DNA from: Enterobacter sp. EA-1
GTDB lineage: Bacteria > Pseudomonadota > Gammaproteobacteria > Enterobacterales > Enterobacteriaceae
NCBI GenBank assembly: GCA_002886105.1
Contig: CP025776.1
Span: 1,984,001 to 2,048,000 of the forward strand
DNA: 64,000 nt
Direction: 5' to 3'
Part shown: positions 34,595 to 44,800 of the stretch, one piece after another
Position numbering within the stretch: the stretch's first letter is position 1
Layout of the letters: each line of letters starts with the position of its first letter
Made by a program: the position numbers and the translations under genes
Notes under the pieces: model-generated
Seen by the model: only the letters and a program-made list of their open reading frames with translations
What the model was told of the DNA's origin: nothing
Databases searched by the model: none

Positions 34595-35005
34595 TAGTAA
34601 GTGTCCCGCGCGGATTGATTATTGGGGCCAATCTCTTTCCGGTGCATCAGCGATGTTGTTCAGCAACGTTGAAACTTCATCAATGGCTGAGAGGTCATTG
34701 TGGAGGTTTGCCTGTAAAAGACGTCTTGTCATATAGTCATAAAGACTATCCAGGGTTTGCGGAAAGCTCGCCACCAACTTCGTGGTCAAGCCCGGCCCGC
34801 AAGCCGTTGGTAATGATATTAATAGCCTTTGAAAGCGCCTGTCCTTTACCGGGAATATCTCCCTGCTCAATCAGGATCGCGGCCTTTTTCATGGCGCTTA
34901 ACGCACCATCAAAAGTAATACCACGAGTTGATGTGGGCTGGCACTCAGGACGGCGCTTTCCACGCCGACCTGTGCATAAGCCTGAGTTCCCGATTTCGTA
35001 TACAT
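34594..35005 (-). CDS. fliS: FliS, flagellin export chaperone
   Basis: MYTKSGTQAYAQVGVESAVL at 35005; LVVLLFDGALSAMKKAAILI and YDYMTRRLLQANLHNDLSAI are the conserved FliS helices. A CCTGG in ADAWKEIG (read as CACCGG near 34639) hides the true C terminus GPNNQSARDTY, stop at 34594. A second break lies near 34795. Chaperone for all four flagellins encoded downstream of the divergent promoter. Confidence 0.95.
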
Positions 35006-35026
35006 GTCAAACCTCAACTAACTGGT

Positions 35027-36450
35027 TTATGCGTTCATTGCGTTAAATTGCTGAGTCAAATAGTTCCCGGTGGATGTCAGGGAAGAGACCAAAGTACTTA
35101 AGCTGGTGAACTGCGTTTTATAACGCGCCATCGTCGCCGTAATCTGCTCATTTGTGCGATCGTACTGATCGGACAGACGCTTCCAGCGTCTTGTTGATGC
35201 CATCAGTTGCGTTCTGCACAGAGCCGGAAGTACCTAAAAAGTCTGCCAACAGGTTACTGGCACGGGTTGCAAAACCAGTGGTTTTACCGTCCCCGGACAG
35301 GAAACTGATCACATCCGCCGATTTTTCGTTCAGCGCCTTGTCAAGCTTGGTGCTATCTACGGTCAGTTTACCGGAAGTATCCTGCGTAATTCCCAGTTGC
35401 GACAGTATGGAAACACTGCTGCCGGTTGCGCTCTGACTTGCGGACAATACTGAACGCAGGCGCGTCTGAATATTACGCAGTGTACCATCGCCTAATAAGT
35501 CGCCATTTGACGTGCTCTGCGCGTCGCTACCTTTATCTACCGCTGTATATTTCGTCTGGTTAGCGATAGTCGTTTGCAGCGAGTTATAGGCATCAACATA
35601 AGCCTGAATGGCAGCGGTCATCGGCGCATTGTCTTTTGTTACCGACAGCGTTTCCGGAGAGCCGGAGGTTGTCAGTTTGTTCAACGTCAGCGTTACGCCT
35701 TCTGGCGCATCGGTGATCGTGTTGCTGCTACGGGTGATTTCAATCCCGTTAATCTTCAATTTCGCATCCGCAGCGGCAACTTGTTGCGTCATCTTGTTGC
35801 TGGTGCTGCTGGGATTCGTGGAATCGTAACTAATGTATTGCGCCAGTTGAGCATCATCGGTGGTGATGGTCATCTGGTTTGTGGTGCCGCTATCACGTGA
35901 TGTCAGCGCCGGGGTAGTAACTGCTGTCATCCGCTTTAATGACGCTTGCAGTGACGCTGCCTTGCTGTTTGTTAATCGCATCGCGAATGTCAGCAAGACT
36001 GGTTTTATCACTCGACAGCGTCACCGACAGCGGGTTGGTTTGTCCCGGCTGTGTAATGGTGATGGTGCGCGAGCTCATGCTGCTGTCACCTAAATCGGTA
36101 TCTTTGCTGGCGACTTTCGGGCTCAGCAGAGACTGCGATGCCGCCAGTGAAGTCACATCGATAGAATACGTACCGGCCGCGGCGGTATTCGCCAGCGTGG
36201 CGGTAAAAGCCGTGTTGGTGCTTGATACTTTAGTCGCTGCAATACTCGACGTGTTTTTCAACGCGTTAGCAGCAGTCTGCAGCTTCGTCAGCGACGTTTG
36301 CACCACGCCCCACGCTGTCAGTTTTGCTTTATACGAAGTCTGTTGAGTAGTAATCGGTGTAAGCTTGGTCTCTTCCGCTGTTTGCAAGTTAGCGTACAGC
36401 GTATTGAGATCGGTGCTGGTGCCTGCGCCGAGCGAACTAATACTTGACAT
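35027..36450 (-). CDS. fliD: FliD, filament cap protein (HAP2)
   Basis: About 474 residues. MSSISSLGAGTSTDLNTLYA at 36450; N-terminal FliD domain and the C-terminal domain (AYVDAYNSLQTTIANQTKYT ... LLGDGTLRNIQTRLRSVLSA) are evident; the C-terminal coiled coil should read TDQYDRTNEQITATMARYKT and end YLTQQFNAMNA at 35027. Breaks near 35920 and 35170. Driven by a sigma-28 promoter on the minus strand. Confidence 0.95.
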
Positions 36451-36488
36451 ATCTTCATCCTTCCAGTTTTGGACAATCACTGAGGGGA

Positions 36489-36515
36489 TTATCGGCAGCG
36501 ACTGCGAAAAGATTA
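36489..36515 (-). promoter_or_regulatory. Sigma-28 (FliA) promoter for fliDST
   Basis: On the minus strand: TAATCTTT, 11-base spacer, GCCGATAA. The -10 element is a perfect match to the FliA consensus (TAAAGTTT-N11-GCCGATAA) and the -35 element matches 6 of 8. Confidence 0.85.
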
Positions 36516-36597
36516 GAGGGTTTTTTTAAAAACAATGGCGGAATAAAGCCAGATAATAGCGGGCTCTTTTCCGCTTTAAAAAAGTGATGTTTTTTCC

Positions 36598-36624
36598 TAA
36601 AGGTTACCAGCAAGCGGTCGATAA
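36598..36624 (+). promoter_or_regulatory. Sigma-28 promoter of the first flagellin gene
   Basis: TAAAGGTT, 11-base spacer, GTCGATAA, 69 bp before the first flagellin start. Matches 7 of 8 in both elements. Confidence 0.9.
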
Positions 36625-36693
36625 TCTGGGTGACGGTGAGAAAACCGTAGGCAGATGCCTGAATCTGATAACTTTTTTTGAAGGAATTACATC

Positions 36694-37603
36694 ATGGCTG
36701 TTATTAATACTAACACCCCTGTCGCTGATGACTCCAGAACAACCTGACCAAATCTCAGTCTTCTCTGGGAACGGCGATTGAGCGCCTGTCTTCTGGTCTG
36801 CGTATCAACAGCGCGAAAGATGACGCAGCGGGTCAGGCAATTGCTAACCGCTTTACTTCTAACATCAACGGTCTGACCGTTGCTGCGCGTAACGCGAACG
36901 ACGGTATCTCTCTGGCGCAGACTGCTGAAGGCGCGCTGAGCGAAGTCAACAACAACCTGCAGCGTATCCGTGACCTGACCGTTCAGGCGCAGAACAGCTC
37001 CAACTCTGCTTCCGACATCGACTCCATCCGTGCTGAAGTTAACCAGCGTATGGAAGAGATCAACCGTGTGACCACCCAGACCGACTTCAACGGCATCAAA
37101 GTGCTGAACACCGGTACCGGCTCCAGCAGCTACAGCTTCCGAGGTTGGCGCGAAAGACAGCGAAACCATCTCCATCAGCCTGAGCTCTTCTGACTCTTAC
37201 AACCTGTACAGCGCAACGGGCAACACCTTCCAGACCACCGGTCAGTCCATCAACGGTACTGCACGTAGCACTGCTGCTGAAGGCTTTGACGTACTGAGCG
37301 GTACTGTGAGCACCGGTGGTACGGTCGACGGCAGCCCGCTGGCAGACATCGATGCGGCGATCAAAGCGGTTGATGACCAGCGCAGCCTGCTGGGTGCGTC
37401 CCAGAACCGTTTCGGAGTCCACCATCACCAACCTGAACAACACCGTGAACAACCTGTCGGCAGCCCGCAGCCGTATTCAGGACTCCGACTACGCGACGGA
37501 AGTGTCGAACATGTCGCGCGCGCAGATCCTGCAACAGGCCGGTTCCTCGGTACTGGCACAGGCCAACTGAGTTCCGCAGACCATGCTGTCCCTGCTGCGT
37601 TAA
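36694..37603 (+). CDS. fliC: Flagellin, copy 1 of 4
   Basis: About 300 residues, much shorter than E. coli FliC (498): only the conserved D0/D1 ends and a short centre. N terminus [28 protein letters not shown] and [19 protein letters not shown] terminus [20 protein letters not shown] and [16 protein letters not shown]. The centre reads [20 protein letters not shown] and [20 protein letters not shown], the same type as copy 4. Frame breaks at an inserted C in codon 9, at FQVGAKD, FESTITN, and at QANQVPQ (CCAGG misread). Own sigma-28 promoter and terminator. Confidence 0.95.
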
Positions 37604-37629
37604 TTATAGATTACGTAGCGTTATCTGCG

Positions 37630-37657
37630 AAAAAGCGCCGCTTGTCGGCGCTTTTTT
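37630..37657 (+). terminator. Terminator after flagellin copy 1
   Basis: AGCGCCG / CGGCGCT stem with loop CTTGT (37634-37652), preceded by A-run and followed by TTTTT. Confidence 0.9.
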
Positions 37658-37700
37658 ATTTCGCAGGAAAATAAATAACTGGAAATAATAAAAAAACCGC

Positions 37701-37727
37701 TAAAGAGTTTTTTACCTGCGTCGATAA
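37701..37727 (+). promoter_or_regulatory. Sigma-28 promoter of flagellin copy 2
   Basis: TAAAGAGT, 11-base spacer, GTCGATAA; 70 bp before the start of copy 2. Confidence 0.9.
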
Positions 37728-37797
37728 CAATTATGACGGTGATGAAGCGCCGCTGGCGCTTACCGGAAATTACATTTATTAATAAAGGATAAATATC

Positions 37798-38708
37798 ATG
37801 GCTGTTATTAATACTAACACCCTGTCGCTGATGACTCAGAATAACCTGACTAAATCTCAGTCTTCCCTCGGGCACTGCGATCGAGCGTCTTTCTTCCGGT
37901 CTGCGTATCAACAGCGCTAAAGACGACGCAGCGGGTCAGGCAATTGCCAACCGCTTTACGTCCAACATCAACGGCCTGACCGTTGCTGCGCGTAACGCGA
38001 ACGACGGTATCTCTCTGGCGCAGACCGCTGAAGGCGCGCTGAGCGAAGTCAACAACAACCTGCAGCGTATCCGTGACCTGACCGTTCCAGGCGCAGAACA
38101 GCTCCAACTCTGCTTCCGACATCGACTCCATCCGGTGCTGAAGTTAACCAGCGTATGGAAGAGATCAACCGCGTGACCACCCAGACCGACTTCAACGGCA
38201 TCAAAGTGCTGAACACCGGTACCGGCTCCAGCAGCTACAGCTTCCGGTGTTGGCGCGAAAGACGGCGAAAGCATCTCCATCAGCCTGAGCAAATCTGATT
38301 CTTACAACCTGTACAACGCGACAGGCGCCACGGCGTCCACGACTGGCCAGACCATCAACGGTACGGCACGCTCTACTTCCGCTGAAGGCTTCGACGTTCT
38401 GAAAGGGACCGTTGACTCCACCGGTGGTACTGACGGCAGCCCGCTGGCAGACATCGATGCGGCGATCAAATCTGTTGACGACCAGCGCAGCCTGCTGGGT
38501 GCGTCCCAAAACCGTTTCGAGTCCACCATCACCAACCTGAACAACACCGTGAACAACCTGTCGGCAGCCCGCAGCCGTATCCAGTGGACTCCGACTACGC
38601 GACGGAAGTGTCGAACATGTCGCGCGCGCAGATCCTGCAACAGGCTGGTTCCTCGGTACTGGCCTGTGCCAGACAGTTCCGCAGACCATGCTGTCCCTGC
38701 TGCGTTAA
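37798..38708 (+). CDS. fliC: Flagellin, copy 2 of 4
   Basis: Nearly identical to copy 1 at both ends. The centre is of the other type: [60 protein letters not shown], shared with copy 3. AGGATAA lies before the ATG. Breaks at LGTAIE (inserted base), at TVQAQNS and SIQAEVN (both CCAGG sites), at FQVGAKD and at RIQDSDY (CCAGG read as CCAGTGG). In this copy NRFESTITN is intact. Confidence 0.95.
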
Positions 38709-38729
38709 TCACCGCAGAGTTTCTGATGC

Positions 38730-38757
38730 AAAAGCGCCGCTTGTCGGCGCTTTTTTA
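38730..38757 (+). terminator. Terminator after flagellin copy 2
   Basis: Same AGCGCCG / CGGCGCT hairpin (38733-38751) followed by a T-run. Confidence 0.9.
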
Positions 38758-38823
38758 TTTTCTGCTGCGTATTTGTATTGCTTATATTTTCGACAGAATT
38801 TGTTCAAAAAATATAAAAACAAC

Positions 38824-38850
38824 TAAAGAGTTTCCTGCCCACGTCGATAA
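38824..38850 (+). promoter_or_regulatory. Sigma-28 promoter of flagellin copy 3
   Basis: TAAAGAGT, 11-base spacer, GTCGATAA; 68 bp before the start of copy 3. Confidence 0.9.
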
Positions 38851-38918
38851 TTATTATGACGGTGATGAAACCGCTGGCGCATACCGGAACCTACATTTAT
38901 TACTGAAGGATAACTATT

Positions 38919-39827
38919 ATGGCTGTTATTAATACTAACACCCTGTCGCTGATGACCCAGAATAACCTGACTAAATCTCAGACTTCTCTGGGCACCGCGA
39001 TTGAGCGCCTGTCTTCCGGTCTGCGTATCAACAGCGCGAAAGATGACGCAGCAGGTCAGGCAATTGCCAACCGCTTTACGTCCAACATCAACGGTCTGAC
39101 CGTTGCTGCGCGTAACGCGAACGACGGTATCTCTCTGGCGCAGACCGCTGAAGGCGCGCTGAGCGAAGTCAACAACAACCTGCAGCGTATCCGTGACCTG
39201 ACCGTCCGGTGCGCAGAACAGCTCCAACTCTGCTTCCGACATCGACTCCATCCGGTGCTGAAGTTAACCAGCGTATGGAAGAGATCAACCGTGTGACCAC
39301 CCAGACCGACTTCAACGGCATCAAAGTGCTGAACACCGGTACCGGCTCCAGCAGCTACAGCTTCCCGGGTTGGCGCGAAAGACGGCGAAAGCATCTCCAT
39401 CAGCCTGAGCAAATCTGACTCTTACAACCTGTACAACGCGACAGGCGCCACGGCGTCCACGACTGGCCAGACCATCAACGGTACGGCACGCTCTACTTCC
39501 GCTGAAGGCTTCGACGTTCTGCAGGGCACCGTTGACTCCACCGGTGGTACTGACGGCACTCCGCTGGCAGACATCGATGCGGCGATCAAAGCGGTAGACG
39601 ATCAGCGCAGCCTGCTGGGTGCGTCCCAGAACCGTTTCGGAGTCCACCATCACCAACCTGAACAACACCGTGAACAACCTGTCGGCAGCCCGCAGCCGTA
39701 TTCAGGACTCCGACTACGCGACGGAAGTGTCGAACATGTCGCGCGCGCAGATCCTGCAACAGGCCGGTTCGTCGGTACTGGCACAGGCCAACCAGTTCCG
39801 CAGACCATGCTGTCCCTGCTGCGTTAA
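38919..39827 (+). CDS. fliC: Flagellin, copy 3 of 4
   Basis: Same ends as the other copies; centre of the copy 2 type ([20 protein letters not shown]) with small differences: [20 protein letters not shown] and IKAVDDQRS. The first 95 codons are unbroken. Breaks at [28 protein letters not shown] and QANQVPQ, four of which require CCAGG. Confidence 0.95.
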
Positions 39828-39848
39828 TCACCGCAGAGTATCTGATGC

Positions 39849-39877
39849 AAAAGCGCCGCGTGTCGGCGCTTTTTTTA
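39849..39877 (+). terminator. Terminator after flagellin copy 3
   Basis: AGCGCCG / CGGCGCT hairpin (39852-39870, loop CGTGT) followed by a run of T. Confidence 0.9.
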
Positions 39878-39931
39878 TATTTGCATTAGGGTGATTTTTC
39901 GACAATTTTGCTCAAAAAATATAAAAATGCC

Positions 39932-39958
39932 TAAAGGGTTTGGTCGTCACGTCGATAA
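39932..39958 (+). promoter_or_regulatory. Sigma-28 promoter of flagellin copy 4
   Basis: TAAAGGGT, 11-base spacer, GTCGATAA; 69 bp before the start of copy 4. Confidence 0.9.
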
Positions 39959-40027
39959 CTATTATGACGGTGATGGAAGCCGCTGGCGCATACCGGAACC
40001 TACATTTATTAATAAAGGATAACTATT

Positions 40028-40934
40028 ATGGCTGTTATTAATACTAACACCCTGTCGCTGATGACCCAGAATAACCTGACTAAATCTCAGTCTTCTCTGG
40101 GCACCGCGATCGAGCGTCTGTCTTCCGGTCTGCGTATCAACAGTGCGAAAGATGACGCAGCAGGTCAGGCAATTGCCAACCGCTTTACGTCCAACATCAA
40201 CGGTCTGACCGTTGCTGCGCGTAACGCGAACGACGGTATCTCTCTGGCGCAGACCGCTGAAGGCGCGCTGAGCGAAGTCAACAACAACCTGCAGCGTATC
40301 CGTGACCTGACCGTTCCAGGCGCAGAACAGCTCCAACTCTGCTTCCGACATCGACTCCATCCGGTGCTGAAGTTAACCAGCGTATGGAAGAGATCAACCG
40401 CGTGACCACCCAGACCGACTTCAACGGCATCAAAGTGCTGAACACCGGTACCGGCACCAGCAGCTACAGCTTCCGGTGGGCGCGAAAGACGGCGAAAGCA
40501 TCTCCATCAGCCTGAGCTCTTCTGACTCTTACAACCTGTACAGCGCAACGGGCAACACCTTCCAGACCACCGGCCAGACCATCAATGGTACTGCACGTAG
40601 CACCGCCGCTGAAGGCTTTGACGTACTGAGCGGTACGGTGACCACCGGTGGTACGGTCGACGGCAGCCCGCTGGCAGACATCGATGCGGCGATCAAAGCA
40701 GTTGACGACCAGCGCAGCCTGCTGGGCGCGTCCCAGAACCGTTTCGGAGTCCACCATCACCAACCTGAACAACACCGTGAACAACCTGTCGGCAGCCCGC
40801 AGCCGTATTCAGGACTCCGACTACGCGACGGAAGTGTCGAACATGTCGCGCGCGCAGATCCTGCAACAGGCTGGTTCCTCGGTACTGGCACAGGCCAACC
40901 AGTTCCGCAGACCATGCTGTCCCTGCTGCGTTAA
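40028..40934 (+). CDS. fliC: Flagellin, copy 4 of 4
   Basis: Same ends; centre of the copy 1 type ([40 protein letters not shown]). The first 96 codons are unbroken, followed by the same set of misread CCAGG sites. It ends the array: its terminator has a different stem from the other three. Confidence 0.95.
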
Positions 40935-40947
40935 TTCGCCACTCTTT

Positions 40948-40973
40948 AAAAGGCATCTTCGGATGCCTTTTTA
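40948..40973 (+). terminator. Terminator after flagellin copy 4
   Basis: AAAGGCATC / GATGCCTTT stem with loop TTCG, followed by TTATTTT. Confidence 0.9.
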
Positions 40974-41826
40974 TTTTCAGCGAGCGTTATCGGGTTACGC
41001 TGTCATTGTCTTCATAAATACGCTGGCGTTGTCATGGTATCCCTCTACTTCATTACGCTGGTCTCTTGTTTATTCCCGCCTGCTTAGTGGTCTCTGTTCT
41101 CCGTCTTTCTCATCTCTTTTTTAATTCTCAGAAACCGCCTTTTGGTGTCCATTTTTGTGTAGCCAGCGACGATCTGTCGCATCATATTCAGTGATTTACC
41201 GTCAGGTAAATTATTCCATCCGCAGGACAATCCTCCATTGCTGATACGAATAATATTCTTAGGTAGTCAGCCGATTTTTTTCTTTTTTTATTGGTTTTTC
41301 TTTTAGATAAATGAGGTGCGGAAAGGGCGTGCAAATAAGATGGCTAAGAATTTATATATGCCAGCAAGCCGAACAAACCTGCTGATTTTTATGATGAAAC
41401 ACAACCTGTTTGTTATCTTTCTATGCCGTAAGAAATTATACATAAGGGAATGATATAAGGACGTTATAAAAAAGTTAACGGGAATAGTGGTATCTGGCTC
41501 TGCTGTTGTGAAACAGGCTAAGGAGATTTGAGATTTATTCGCCAGTCTAATCTGGTAGTGTGCACTCATCAATATTTACTACGTGTTATGTAATATTTGC
41601 TTATCTACCTCATTGGATTGATTGATGAGGTCGGCCAATATGTGTGGTGAATCATTTACATCACCCGGCGTTAATTTCTGGTTATTAAATCGTACTTCAG
41701 TAGTTAATTCTGAAGAGGTCAATGCTTTCTATTTTTCAGTAAAGGAAGCCTGTTTCTCTGTTTTTATTACCCAACAAAAATGCGCAAACAGACCAGATGG
41801 ATTTAAAAAGATATCGAGTGTGCAAT
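40974..41826. other. AT-rich gap upstream of the autotransporter gene
   Basis: About 850 bp with low GC compared with its neighbours. Open frames (an 88-codon plus-strand frame from 41622 running into the autotransporter start; an 89-codon minus-strand frame at 41303) show no family features. AT-rich DNA before a giant surface protein gene suggests H-NS-controlled regulation, but no specific site was identified. Confidence 0.5.
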
Positions 41827-44800
41827 ATGAACAAGATATACCGTGTTATCTGGAACAGCACCCTGATGCGGTGGGTTGTTACCTCTGAATTAGGCCGTGG
41901 AAAATTAAACGTGCTGCTGCCAAAGTTGGAGCCGCAGTGGTTCTTGGCGCATTGTTGTCTCCTGCCGTTGTAGCAAGCACGTGCGACCCGGTCACGTTTA
42001 ACTGCCAGTTAGACAATCAATGGGAGTCCGGCAAATAATAACCAGAGTTCCGGAGCGGTGACTATCTCTGATGGTAATGACTGGAATCTCACCGGGCCTG
42101 CAGGTTTTACTTTCGGCGGCACAACCTATGTTATTTATTCGAGCATAAATCAACTTATCGCTGATGGATATATTAATAATTCCGTGATTGACCAAAGTTT
42201 GAGTGTCGCGGATTTTGGTTCTTTAAGTAAAACAATCATAGTCTATGACCCCATTACCCAAAGTAACAAAACCGTTAACGTTTACAATAGTAGCGATATT
42301 ACGTCGCACAGTATTGATAAGGTTGATGTAGGTGTCATCAAAATGGGCCTGCGAATATCTATATATCATCCCGATTCGCTTCGTTAGTGATGGTTCAACC
42401 GCTGATGTTGATTTAGGTAACATCTCAATTGGCGGAGCGATGCGTGATTCTAAGTTAATTTATGTCGATGGTAACTCGGCATCCACAACGGCAACGGTGA
42501 AAGGTAATATCAATCTGGAGGTTTTTTCGAGCAAAACCCTCTGGATGCACCATTGATACCATTAAACGTTGTAACGACAACTTATACCGGCACCTTTACT
42601 ACCTTTAATGGCGGTAGTTTCACCGTAAACTCCATTTCCGATCTGCAAAATTATAACAACTGGCTGATTGAAAAACTGAGCAGCGGGGAGCTTGATTACA
42701 ACGCGTATCTGACGGAGTTTGCTAAAGCAACTGCCAATACGGCTGTTGTCGGTGATAATGGCGCCTATATTGCCAATAAAGTGGGGCCAGCAGCCGATCC
42801 GTCGCTGTTGACCACGCCAACCGGAAACTCCGCTTTGCTGTATGCCGATGGTGCCAATGCTGTCGCGATCCTTGACAGCATGGCCGGTCAGCGGTAGTGC
42901 AGGGATGGATGTCAACGTCTGTTTTTAGCCCATAACAAATCCACGGGGATTAATAATGGTAATGTCGCGGTCTCTTATCGTACTGCAAATATAGATACGG
43001 GTGCGACTTTTATTAATAATGGGTCTATTTCTAATGGGGAGTTAAATGGCCGTGGACTTGACTCTCCGATTATGGTTCATGACGCCGGGAGTACGTTTAT
43101 AAATAATGGTACAGTGAACTCTGTTCCCTCTTCCCCGGTCATATACATCCGCCGAAAATATGATTAACTACAATATTTTTGCGCATACCTCAGCAAAAGT
43201 TATTAATCATGGTGTTATTAATGCCAGTGCCAGTGAGGCTTATTTGGGGCGCGGTCTTGCAGGCGCTGTGTTTGGGCTTACATTTAATGGCGCTACAGGT
43301 TATAACAGCCCGGATGGTAATATTAATGTCGGTCATTCACCTGACGGCTACGACGTGTATGCCGCACAAGGTTCTGCAGGTGTTTATGCTACCGGGAATA
43401 CACAATTTGAAAACGCCGGGACCATTACGCTTGGTACCAAAACAAATGGCTCTTACGGCATCTATGCAGCTTACAGCCGGCCGGAAGCGATATTGTTAAT
43501 AGCGGTAAAATTGTTATTAACAGCAATGGTGAGGAGGGGGTTTTTATTCCTCAGGCGAATATCGGTATTTTCGGTGAGAATTATTCCCGTGGGGCTGCGA
43601 AACACCGGCGCTATTGAGATTAACGGAATTAACTCCATTGGTATTAAAGCACTTTCCGGTGCAGCTATTGCATCGTCCGGGGTTATCAATGTAAACAGTG
43701 CCACCGATCTGGCAACCGGTCTTCGCAACTATGGGGTATGGTCCGAAGGTGCAGGCTCGGTAGTGGATATTTCAGGTACTGTTAATCTTATCGGCGATGG
43801 CGCTATTGGTGCCCATGCGCGAGATCAGGGCAATATTACCGTGTCGTCAGAAGGGCAAATTGTTTTCGGTGGCGCTAACCAGCTTGGCTATTACGTTTAC
43901 GGGCCGACCGCCTCCATTACCAATAACGGCACCGGCGCTCAGGATGTCAGCACGCAGGATTCGGTGTTGTTCCGCGTTGACGGCGGGGCGGGTTTCACCG
44001 GTGGTGCCGGGGCAGCCTCGGTGCTGACGGCCTCCGGTCAGGATCGACCTCGGTTGTGGCTAACGGGACAGACAGCGCCAGCGGGAAGGTCTCGGCCTTT
44101 AACTCCGGCGGCATGACCCTCAATCTCTCGGGAGAAGAGGCCACTGGCGTGCTCATTCAGGGCGGCGCGCAGGGCAAAATTTCGTCAGATGCCACGATCA
44201 ATAGCCACCGGTGCAGTCGCAGGGATTGCCGACGGCCGGTGGCTATGATATCAACGGAAAAGCGGTGGGCAGCGCTATTGCCGGCGTACTGACCGATGCT
44301 GCGCTGAGCGCCGGGGCGGCAGGTTTTGGCTCCGGTACGGTTCTGGTGACGGAAGCAGCGCTGAACTCCGCGCTGGATGCGGTGACCGGGTACATTGCGC
44401 GTAACGGTGCGGAAGTCAGCAACGCCGGTAATATTGTGTTCACCGGGAATGACACGACAGGTCTGCTGGTTGAAGCGGGCGCTCGCGGGGATAACACTGG
44501 CAGCATCACTGTCGGTGCGGGCGGTACTGGCATCGTGGCGCAGGATGCGTCCGGCGCGAACACTACCGTGGTCAATACTTCCGGCAACTTGGTGCTCAAC
44601 GGCGGTGACGTTTCACAGCGCACGACAGGCATCATTGCCAGCGGGGCACACTACCGTCAACATGACCGGCGGCACCGTGACAATGAACGGTAACGGTGCC
44701 ACTGGCGTGCGGGCTTCTGAGGGGCAACGGTGAACCTCTCCGGTACCGCTACCCCGAACTTCTCTTCCACGGCCACTGACCAGATCCTGTTTGCTATCTC

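Noticed and set aside
36694-40934. Long direct repeats that could be mistaken for a repeat array or CRISPR
   Set aside because: The repeat unit is about 1.1 kb and codes for flagellin with promoter and terminator; no short repeats with unique spacers were seen anywhere in the window.
36687-40956. Long minus-strand open frames repeated four times across the flagellin array
   Set aside because: Antisense shadows of the four flagellin genes; they repeat because the genes do.
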